Made by a program: the position numbers and the translations under genes. The notes beneath the pieces are model-generated. The model worked only from the letters and a program-made list of their open reading frames with translations, did no database searches and was not told the origin of the DNA. A stretch of DNA of 33,400 nucleotides, taken from the NCBI GenBank assembly GCA_043811005.1, contig JBDRNO010000293.1, positions 1 to 33,400 of the forward strand, in the 5' to 3' direction. This stretch comes from JBDRNO01 sp043811005 (GTDB lineage Bacteria; Bacteroidota; Bacteroidia; NORP154). Below are positions 22,065-28,539 of this stretch, one piece after another (within the stretch, counting starts at the first letter, position 1; each line of letters begins with the position of its first letter).

Positions 22065-24311
22065 TCACATCCCCCCTTTCTGTTTCCTGCCCACAGCCAC
22101 ATCACCACTCACAGAAGTAACGTTCATCTGGTGAAGGACAAGGCGCAGGGCGGTAACGGCAAAACCTATCCGTCCCTCATTAACCGGAAGATTCTTGCTT
22201 TCGTATTCAATGAGTGTACCACTCGAAGATTTACAGATGACAGAACCATCTTTCACTACCAAACTCAGCAACAAGGTTTTATTGAAAAATGTTAATGGCA
22301 ATGAGGTCTTTTTAAGTGTTTTAATAATGCCACCTTGCTTTAACAGTAATCTTACCTCTTCGTCCTTTTTTGAGAAGCTAAGAGCAATGCAACCATTGTT
22401 ATCTTTCCTGAAGAATATATCAAACGAACTGCTGTCATACCCTTCACCGGGAGAAATGACAAGGTTCATTGAAAAGTTCGTGAGCAGGTATTTTGTGAAT
22501 TCGCTGTACCTGGTTTTGTCATCATCAGCCAGTTGAGCGCATCCGCTCTCATTGAAGTACCAGGGTGAGGGGAGTTCACTATCGGCAGTATATTGATACC
22601 ACCAGGTTGATTCCATGTTAAAATAGTCGGTAAACCAAAACGAAAGCAGTTCGCTGGCAGGAAGCCGGGTGCTGTCTAATGGCATGAAAGTATCGTGAGA
22701 TACGATTAGACTGTCAAAAGACGCTTTGCTTTCAACCGAATAAAATCCTATCCTTCCTTTATTTGAATAGGCGGCATTTGCAAAAAAAACAGTGGTGGAA
22801 TCCAGGAAACAGGAGATAGTATTGCCCGAGGCGTTAACTGCCATTGAATACCAGTTGTCAGTTATGTCAGTATCCAGTTTCTTTTCCTTTAAAATAAACC
22901 ATCCGAATGGGTGCTTGCTATGATAAGCCAATTGGGCTTTGTTTGATTTTTTATGGATGCGGAAGAGATAAAAACCCTCATCCGTTTCCCTGAAAATAAG
23001 TCCTGCCCTGCTATCGCCCTCCTCGTTGGAAATTCTCAATTTGGCTTGCATCAGGTAGTTGTCCAATGTGGAATCCCCAAGGAAAATTGCATGTAGCACG
23101 GAGTTGCTTTCAAACTGGTGAAGAGCGCCTTCTTCCATGAACCATGTGTGCTCATCACCTCCACCAGTGCTTTGCTCCCATTTCTCAAACCTGTGCCGGT
23201 CATTAAAGTCTTCCTTTAACAGAATTGTTTCCAGCTCAAAGGAATTATTGCAAATTACTCTTTTCCATAAATTGTTGTCCTTAAACATAAATGAACTTTG
23301 TTCAATGTCCTTACCGGCTCGTTGGCTGGTGAATATCGAAAGCTCTTTTACAAGTATTAGCTTAACATCAATCTGCTGTCCAGCACTTAGTTTAAGTTCA
23401 GGATTAATCGTACGGTCCTGCATCCATGCCTCATATCCCTTTTTCATAACACACAAGGAATGCCATCCCTTCTTTATCCTAATATTTTCAGAAGGTGTTA
23501 TTCCTTTATACTCCCAATCCACAAAAACAGAAGCCCCAGGTGGATCTGAGTTAATAGAGATAGTTGTCGAGTCTGTTCCGGTAGTATCAAGGGGATTCTT
23601 TTTAAGCAAATCGTTAAGAAAATGAGAAGGCACTGCAAAATTCATCCGTGTTGCCCCCCCGCTGATATTTACGATACCTATCACTTTCCCCTTTTCATTG
23701 ATCATAGGCCCTCCGCTGTTTCCCCGGTTGACCACAGCATCAATTTGAATTCTTGTGAGTTCGTTCCTGTCATCGTGACGAAGAGCCGTCACAGCGCCCT
23801 TGCTTACAGTGATCTCGGGACCGCGTTGTATCACGGCAAATGTCTCGCCAAAAGGGTATCCAAATACCCAAACAGGCATGGACTCATTCAATTCTTCAAG
23901 GGTATCAACGTATAGAAAGGGAGTTCTAACCATGTTGCTGATGCCCAATACGGCTAAATCATTTTCCTTATCCACTGACACAATATAGGCATCATAAGCT
24001 TTATGATCCTGAGTACCACTATTGGAAACAATGCGTATCTCAACTATGGGAGCAGGGTAAGAAATGCTGTAATACGGAATTACAGATTGAATAACGTGAT
24101 AATTCGTTACTACACACCCATTCCTGCTAATAAAAAAACCACTGCCTGTAGATGAAACTTCTTCTTCACTCAGGGGATAACGATGCTTGACCTTGACGTA
24201 TACAGTAGCTTCTTTAATATTTTCAATCAAATCACCGGGCAGGGATTGAGAGGGAAGAATTGAATAACTTACAAATACAATTACGGAGATAAGGAATAGC
24301 TTTTTCATCAT
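22065..24311 (-). CDS. DegP-like trypsin protease with PEGA and concanavalin-like domains
   Basis: A 748-residue exported protein. After the signal peptide (LFLISVIVFVSYSILPS) comes an S1C/HtrA-like protease with an intact triad: His72 in VVTNYHVI, Asp118 in KENDLAVLGI, Ser199 in VNRGNSGGPM. There is no PDZ domain. A PEGA domain follows (residues ~255-300, SDPPGASVFVDWEYKGITPS), then a segment DFNDRHRFEKWEQSTGGGDE that opens one concanavalin/LamG-like jelly roll (~370-535) and, by the look of MNLVISPGEGYDSSSFD to EGRIGFAVTALRLVLHQM, a second one. PEGA and jelly-roll parts suggest binding to cell-surface sugars, with cleavage in the periplasm or outside. Coupled to the thioredoxin-like gene downstream. 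The start could also be the second ATG (24308). Confidence 0.88.
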   Translation of the reverse strand: MMKKLFLISVIVFVSYSILPSQSLPGDLIENIKEATVYVKVKHRYPLSEEEVSSTGSGFFISRNGCVVTNYHVIQSVIPYYSISYPAPIVEIRIVSNSGTQDHKAYDAYIVSVDKENDLAVLGISNMVRTPFLYVDTLEELNESMPVWVFGYPFGETFAVIQRGPEITVSKGAVTALRHDDRNELTRIQIDAVVNRGNSGGPMINEKGKVIGIVNISGGATRMNFAVPSHFLNDLLKKNPLDTTGTDSTTISINSDPPGASVFVDWEYKGITPSENIRIKKGWHSLCVMKKGYEAWMQDRTINPELKLSAGQQIDVKLILVKELSIFTSQRAGKDIEQSSFMFKDNNLWKRVICNNSFELETILLKEDFNDRHRFEKWEQSTGGGDEHTWFMEEGALHQFESNSVLHAIFLGDSTLDNYLMQAKLRISNEEGDSRAGLIFRETDEGFYLFRIHKKSNKAQLAYHSKHPFGWFILKEKKLDTDITDNWYSMAVNASGNTISCFLDSTTVFFANAAYSNKGRIGFYSVESKASFDSLIVSHDTFMPLDSTRLPASELLSFWFTDYFNMESTWWYQYTADSELPSPWYFNESGCAQLADDDKTRYSEFTKYLLTNFSMNLVISPGEGYDSSSFDIFFRKDNNGCIALSFSKKDEEVRLLLKQGGIIKTLKKTSLPLTFFNKTLLLSLVVKDGSVICKSSSGTLIEYESKNLPVNEGRIGFAVTALRLVLHQMNVTSVSGDVAVGRKQKGGM

Positions 24312-24372
24312 TCAAAGATGAGTAATAAAATTCACAGTTCAAAATTTTTCGTATCTATAACAACAAAACAAG

Positions 24373-24380
24373 TATTTTTG
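24373..24380 (+). promoter_or_regulatory. Putative -7 promoter box of glpK
   Basis: TATTTTTG followed by CC fits TAnnTTTG(C) and lies 30 bases before the glpK ATG. No convincing -33 TTG is seen upstream. Confidence 0.45.
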
Positions 24381-24409
24381 CCAATACTCACAGGTAAATA
24401 CCTTTTTTG

Positions 24410-25936
24410 ATGAGAGACAAATACATCATCGCCTTAGACCAGGGAACAACGAGTTCCCGTGCCGTCCTCTTTAACAGCAAAGGCGAAATTGAGGGAGTTT
24501 GTCAAAAGGAATTTACACAGTATTTTCCAAAACCCGGCTGGGTAGAGCATGATCCAATGGAGATCTGGGATACTCAATGGGAAGTTTTCTGCCGTGTGAT
24601 AAAAGATAATAATATCAAACAATCTGATATTGCCGCACTGGGCATAACCAACCAAAGAGAAACAACAATAGTATGGGATAAACACACAGGAAAACCGGTT
24701 TGTAATGCAATTGTCTGGCAGGACAGGAGAACAGCCCCTATTTGTGAGTCATTAAAAAATGATTCCCTTGACGGCTATATAAAAGAAAATACTGGTTTGG
24801 TCATTGACGCTTACTTCTCAGGCACTAAAATAAAATGGATATTGGATAATGTAAAAAATGCACGAAAAAAAGCCGAAAACGGTGACTTGTTGTTCGGAAC
24901 CGTGGATACATGGCTCATCTGGAATCTAACAGGCGGTAAGACACACGCGACAGATTATTCAAATGCCTCACGTACAATGCTTTATAATATCAGGGAGCTA
25001 TGCTGGGATAAGAAATTGCTGAAAGCGCTTGACATTCCTGAGAGCATGTTACCGGTTGTAAGAGACTCATCCGGTGATTTCGGTAAGATGGATGCGTGTC
25101 ACGGTTCAAAACCGTGGCACTCATCCAAAGAAGTCAACATTCCAATAACCGGAGTTGCCGGTGACCAGCAGGCAGCTTTATTCGGGCAGGCATGCTTTGA
25201 GCCGGGCATGGCAAAAAATACTTATGGAACGGGATGCTTCATGCTGATGAACACTGGAGATAAACTCCATTACAGCAAATCGGGTTTGCTAACTACGATT
25301 GCCTGGGGGATTGACGGTAAAATAAACTATGCCCTTGAAGGGAGCGTATTTATTGCCGGGGCTGCTATTCAATGGCTGAGGGACGGTCTCAAGATAATTG
25401 ACTCCGCCCCTGAATCCGAGGACCTCGCAAAAAAAGCAGGTGATTCGGATAGTGTATATGTAGTACCGGCATTTACGGGTTTGGGAGCGCCCTATTGGGA
25501 TATGTACGCCCGGGGAGCTATCTTCGGTCTGACAAGAGATACCGGAAGGGAACATATCGTAAAAGCCACTTTAGAGTCTATGGCGTACCAGACCAAAGAT
25601 GTTCTGGATGCCATGCAAAAAGATTCCGGTATCCTGTTAAGAAAGCTCAGGGTTGATGGAGGCGCGTGTGCTAATGACCTGCTCATGCAATTCCAGGCGG
25701 ATATTCTTGGAGTGGATGTTGAACGACCAGAAGTTATCGAATCCACTGCTCTTGGCGCAGCATATTTAGCCGGTATATCAATTGGAATGTGGAAAAAAGA
25801 AGAAATACCTAATCAACGGAAAGTTGATCAGGTGTTTGAACCAATGATGGATAGTAAAAAAAAGGATGATCTTTATAAAGGGTGGCGGAAGGCAGTTGGG
25901 AGGGTTATGGGTTGGGAGGAGAATCGTGGCAGTTGA
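24410..25936 (+). CDS. glpK: Glycerol kinase with in-frame palindrome
   Basis: GlpK phosphorylates glycerol with ATP; GlpD, coded downstream, then oxidises glycerol 3-phosphate. The 508-residue protein has the FGGY kinase motifs: N-terminal YIIALDQGTTSSRAVLF, VEHDPMEIWDTQW, GITNQRETTIVWD, AIVWQDRRTAPIC, VAGDQQAALFGQACFEPGMA, TYGTGCFMLMNTG, GLGAPYWDMYARGAIFGLTR and LRVDGGACANDLLMQFQ. Between FGKM and EVNIPITGVAGDQQ there is an insert of about 11 residues (DACHGSKPWHSS) coded by a palindrome; relatives have only a short turn there. The last codons and TGA (NRGS then stop) lie in an intergenic repeat. The ATG at 24410 is preferred to the TTG one codon before. Confidence 0.97.
   Translation: MRDKYIIALDQGTTSSRAVLFNSKGEIEGVCQKEFTQYFPKPGWVEHDPMEIWDTQWEVFCRVIKDNNIKQSDIAALGITNQRETTIVWDKHTGKPVCNAIVWQDRRTAPICESLKNDSLDGYIKENTGLVIDAYFSGTKIKWILDNVKNARKKAENGDLLFGTVDTWLIWNLTGGKTHATDYSNASRTMLYNIRELCWDKKLLKALDIPESMLPVVRDSSGDFGKMDACHGSKPWHSSKEVNIPITGVAGDQQAALFGQACFEPGMAKNTYGTGCFMLMNTGDKLHYSKSGLLTTIAWGIDGKINYALEGSVFIAGAAIQWLRDGLKIIDSAPESEDLAKKAGDSDSVYVVPAFTGLGAPYWDMYARGAIFGLTRDTGREHIVKATLESMAYQTKDVLDAMQKDSGILLRKLRVDGGACANDLLMQFQADILGVDVERPEVIESTALGAAYLAGISIGMWKKEEIPNQRKVDQVFEPMMDSKKKDDLYKGWRKAVGRVMGWEENRGS
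25090..25126. repeat. Palindrome inside glpK
   Basis: GTGTCACGGTT (25096-25106), loop CAA, AACCGTGGCAC (25110-25120); one mismatch. Outside this, GGATG (25090-25094) pairs with CATCC (25122-25126). The core is the same family as 27768-27796 in glpD, in the opposite orientation. Confidence 0.9.
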
Positions 25937-26012
25937 CAGTTGACAATTGACAATTATACTCAGCAAACATGAAAATGCAAACAATTACTCCACCGAAGTA
26001 CGAAAAAAATAC

Positions 26013-26051
26013 GAACTTACGAACTACGAACCGTTCGTAGTTCGTAAGTTC
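26013..26051. repeat. Perfect 18-bp inverted repeat with 3-base loop
   Basis: GAACTTACGAACTACGAA, loop CCG, TTCGTAGTTCGTAAGTTC. Outer arms CGAAGTACGAA (25994-26004) and TTCGTAATTCG (26060-26070) pair with one mismatch. It could end transcription of glpK, but no T run follows closely. Confidence 0.95.
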
Positions 26052-26181
26052 ATAAAAAATTCGTAATTCGATGAAATAGTAACTTTCTTGCAAACTCAAA
26101 CAGCATCAGTATAAAAAATGGGGAAGTGGGGAGAAGGAAAGAGAGAAACGGGGAGGGGGAGAAACGGAGAAACGGGGAAGG

Positions 26182-26267
26182 GCAATTGACAATGACTATG
26201 ACAATGACAATAACAAATATCAAACATCCAATATCCAGTAACCAGTAACCAGTAACCAGCAACCAGC
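26182..26267 (-). repeat. Composite intergenic repeat ahead of glpD
   Basis: Reads on the plus strand as GCAATTGACAATGACTATGA, ACAATGACAATAACAAATAT, AAACATCCAATATCCAGTAA and three further CCAGTAA/CCAGCAA units, ending one base before the glpD ATG. It is the reverse complement, in the same unit order, of 9419-9520 and 10677-10752. Confidence 0.75.
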
Positions 26268-26268
26268 A

Positions 26269-28041
26269 ATGAATCCTCTTTCATCATATAACAGGGCTTC
26301 GCTCTTAAAAAAACTATCATCCGAAGAATACGACCTTCTGATAATCGGGGGTGGGATAACAGGTGGAGGAATAGCTTTGGATGCGGCTTCGAGGGGGATG
26401 AAAACCGTACTTATTGAGAAGCAGGATTTTGCTGCAGGCACGAGCAGCCGCTCTACAAAGCTCATACACGGGGGTCTGAGATATCTTAAAAACGGGGAAA
26501 TAGGGCTTGTGAAGAAAGTAGGCAGGGAAAGAGCGATTGTATTTCGTAATGCACACCATCTTGTTGTACCTGAAAAATTCCTTTTACCACTTGTAAAACA
26601 CGGACCCTTCGGAAAATTTACCGCTTTGCTGGGTCTTTGGGTATATGATCTGCTTGCCGGAGTAATAAAAGAGGAAAGGAGAAAAATATTTTCCAAAAAG
26701 GAAACACTTGAAATAGAACCATTACTCAGAAGTGATGATCTCAAAGGCGGCTGCATCTATTATGAATACCGTACCAATGATGCGCGGCTCACTATTGAAA
26801 TTATTAAAACAGCAGTTAAATACGGAGCGGATTGTATAAATTATGTAAAAGCTGAGAATTTTCTTTATAAAGATAATAGAGTAACCGGAGTAGAATGCAG
26901 GGACATGCTTGCCGGGCAAAACGTTCATTTCAACGCAGGTAACCTGAACTGGAAAAATACTTTTACAATAACAGCAAAGCAAACAGTTAATGCTACCGGA
27001 CCATGGATTGATAATATTCGCATAGTTGATGATTCATTAGAGGGAAAACGGCTGCACCTTACCAAAGGCGTACACCTGGTCGTACCCGGGAAACAGCTTC
27101 CGATAAAACAATCAGTTTATTTTAACGCACCTAACAACAGGAATGTGTTTGCCATACCGCATGGAATTGTTACATATATCGGAACTACCGATACCGATTA
27201 TTCCGGCAACCTTGAAGATCCGCCCGTTTCGCGCGATGATGCTGATTACCTTATCAATTCAATAAACTTAATATTCCCCGGTGTAAAGCTTTCTATCAGT
27301 GATGTCATCTCAAGCTGGGCAGGCATAAGACCTTTGATACAACAGGAAGGGAAGTTGCCTTCTGAAATATCTCGAAAAGATGAAATTTTTATCTCACAAA
27401 GCGGCTTGATATCCATTGCCGGAGGCAAACTCACCGGTTACAGGAAAATGGCAAAAAGAGTGGTGGATATGGTAAATAAGAACCTGCATGCAACCTTCGG
27501 CTTTCCAAAAGTTAAATGTAAAACAAAAAATATTGTAATATGCGGAGGAGAAATAGATGTGGTTAGTAATTATATACTTGAGGTCTCAAATAAGATATAT
27601 GCTTATGGTTTGGGAAAATATGATGCGGAATACCTTGTGAGAGCTTATGGCAAACAAACTGATATTCTTTTAGAAAAGTTTTATGAGTTCATTACAGCAA
27701 AGACCGGTGCGGTTTTGCCTGATGGCCTGGCAAGCCGAGAAACCGCATCGGTCTCGAATGAGTTAATGCGTGACACGGTTTTGAACCGTGCCACGCAGCT
27801 GAAAATTCAACTGGCAAGAGCGGAATTGTGGTTCGCGGTAAATTATGAGGCGACATTTAATTTGAAAGATTTCTTTACCAGGCGTACCGGTAAACTTTAT
27901 TTTGAAATACAGTCAATAGAAATGCTTTTAATCCCTCTTTTGCAGGATATGAAAGATTATCTTGACTTGACCGATGATGAATGCAAAGTTCAAAAAGCAG
28001 AAATGGAAAAAGCTTTGGTTGAGTGCAGGACTTTTATTTGA
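26269..28041 (+). CDS. glpD: Glycerol-3-phosphate dehydrogenase (quinone-linked) with two in-frame palindromes
   Basis: GlpD oxidises glycerol 3-phosphate to dihydroxyacetone phosphate at the inner membrane and feeds electrons to quinone. The 590-residue product shows the FAD-binding LLIIGGGITGGGIALDAA, TSSRSTKLIHGGLRYLKNGE, NATGPWIDNIR, LTKGVHLVVPG, IGTTDTDYSGN, SSWAGIRPLI and SIAGGKLTGYRKMAKRVVD motifs. The C-terminal helical domain ends with ARAELWFAVNYEATFNLKDF and RRTGKLYFE. Just before that (residues ~478-510, AVLPDGLASRETASVS and MRDTVLNRATQ) two palindromes are translated. The leader is repeat DNA with no Shine-Dalgarno sequence. With glpK it makes a complete glycerol pathway; no glycerol facilitator gene is in the window. 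Confidence 0.96.
   Translation: MNPLSSYNRASLLKKLSSEEYDLLIIGGGITGGGIALDAASRGMKTVLIEKQDFAAGTSSRSTKLIHGGLRYLKNGEIGLVKKVGRERAIVFRNAHHLVVPEKFLLPLVKHGPFGKFTALLGLWVYDLLAGVIKEERRKIFSKKETLEIEPLLRSDDLKGGCIYYEYRTNDARLTIEIIKTAVKYGADCINYVKAENFLYKDNRVTGVECRDMLAGQNVHFNAGNLNWKNTFTITAKQTVNATGPWIDNIRIVDDSLEGKRLHLTKGVHLVVPGKQLPIKQSVYFNAPNNRNVFAIPHGIVTYIGTTDTDYSGNLEDPPVSRDDADYLINSINLIFPGVKLSISDVISSWAGIRPLIQQEGKLPSEISRKDEIFISQSGLISIAGGKLTGYRKMAKRVVDMVNKNLHATFGFPKVKCKTKNIVICGGEIDVVSNYILEVSNKIYAYGLGKYDAEYLVRAYGKQTDILLEKFYEFITAKTGAVLPDGLASRETASVSNELMRDTVLNRATQLKIQLARAELWFAVNYEATFNLKDFFTRRTGKLYFEIQSIEMLLIPLLQDMKDYLDLTDDECKVQKAEMEKALVECRTFI
27701..27754. repeat. First palindrome inside glpD
   Basis: AGACCGGTGCGGTTT (27701-27715) pairs with AAACCGCATCGGTCT (27740-27754) with one mismatch; the loop holds a second stem, TTGCC/GGCAA. 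It is read in frame. Confidence 0.8.
27768..27796. repeat. Second palindrome inside glpD, same family as in glpK
   Basis: GCGTGACACGGTT, loop TTG, AACCGTGCCACGC; one mismatch in 13 pairs. The core (ACGGTT...AACCGTG) equals the glpK palindrome. Confidence 0.9.
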
Positions 28042-28096
28042 AAAAAAAATAATCAAAAAAGTTAATAGGATTGTTTCTCAATAATACTAAAATTTG

Positions 28097-28104
28097 TATC
28101 TTTG
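28097..28104 (+). promoter_or_regulatory. -7 promoter box of the toxin-antitoxin remnant
   Basis: TATCTTTG is a clean TAnnTTTG match 22 bases before the ATG at 28127. TTGT at 28071-28074 may be the -33 element (gap of about 23 bases). Confidence 0.55.
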
Positions 28105-28126
28105 TTATCCCGAACAAAATCTAAAT

Positions 28127-28357
28127 ATGAACTTACAATATATTTCAGACAGTAAAGGCAAAACAACAGGTATTTTTATCCCTATTAAGGACTGGGAAAT
28201 GCTCAAAAAAAATCATAAAGGGCTTGAAGAAGAATATGCTGAACCTACTAAACAGGAAATTTCAGATGGGATTAAACAAGCCGTTAAAGAAGTTAATTTG
28301 ATTAAAAAAGGAAAACTAAAAGCCCGGCCAGTAAAAGACCTTCTTGATGAACTTTAA
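28127..28357 (+). CDS. Putative antitoxin of a type II toxin-antitoxin pair
   Basis: A 76-residue protein starting MNLQYISDSKGKTTGIFIPI, with IPIKDWEMLKKNHKGLEEE and C-terminal KKGKLKARPVKDLLDEL. The pattern (short beta N-terminus, then a long charged helix and a DLLDEL tail) is typical of Bacteroidota antitoxins paired with RelE/ParE toxins. Its stop overlaps the start of the toxin fragment (ATG 28347), the usual arrangement. The ATG at 28127 is chosen because the promoter box lies inside the longer frame. If expressed it would lack an active partner. Confidence 0.7.
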   Translation: MNLQYISDSKGKTTGIFIPIKDWEMLKKNHKGLEEEYAEPTKQEISDGIKQAVKEVNLIKKGKLKARPVKDLLDEL

Positions 28358-28520
28358 TGTAAAATCCATTCCGTATTTTGAGAAACAAGCCAAAAAGCTT
28401 TTAAAAAAACACCCTTCTTTTAAAGATGATTTAGCCAATCTTATTGACTCGCTTGCTATTGATCCTAAACATGGTACTCCTCTCAGTAAAAGAAAATTTT
28501 TGAAATTCCGATACGTTTAA
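28347..28520 (+). pseudogene. Truncated RelE/ParE-type toxin
   Basis: MNFNVKSIPYFEKQAKKLLK and KDDLANLIDSLAIDPKHGTP match the N-terminal half of RelE/ParE toxins (helical hairpin then PxxGTPL). After SKRK the frame runs into GAAATTCCGATAC (28502-28514), a dispersed box, and stops at TAA after 57 codons; full toxins have ~90-100 residues and need the missing C-terminal strands for RNase activity. The toxin is therefore inactive. Confidence 0.75.
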
Positions 28521-28539
28521 TTAAAAAAAGAATTAAGAC

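Larger units (their letters stand above)
25937..26268. repeat. glpK-glpD spacer of 332 bases, all repeats
   Basis: No gene is seen. It begins with CAGTTGACAGTTGACAATTG at the glpK stop, contains a strong hairpin (26013-26051), a purine-rich stretch of GGGGAAGTGGGGAGAAGG and AAACGGGGAGGGGGAGAAAC type (26118-26180), and ends with the composite repeat (26182-26267). Confidence 0.7.

Noticed and set aside
26220..26756. 178-codon minus-strand frame overlapping the start of glpD
   Set aside because: Shadow of the glpD coding strand and the adjacent repeat; glpD has clear FAD motifs here.
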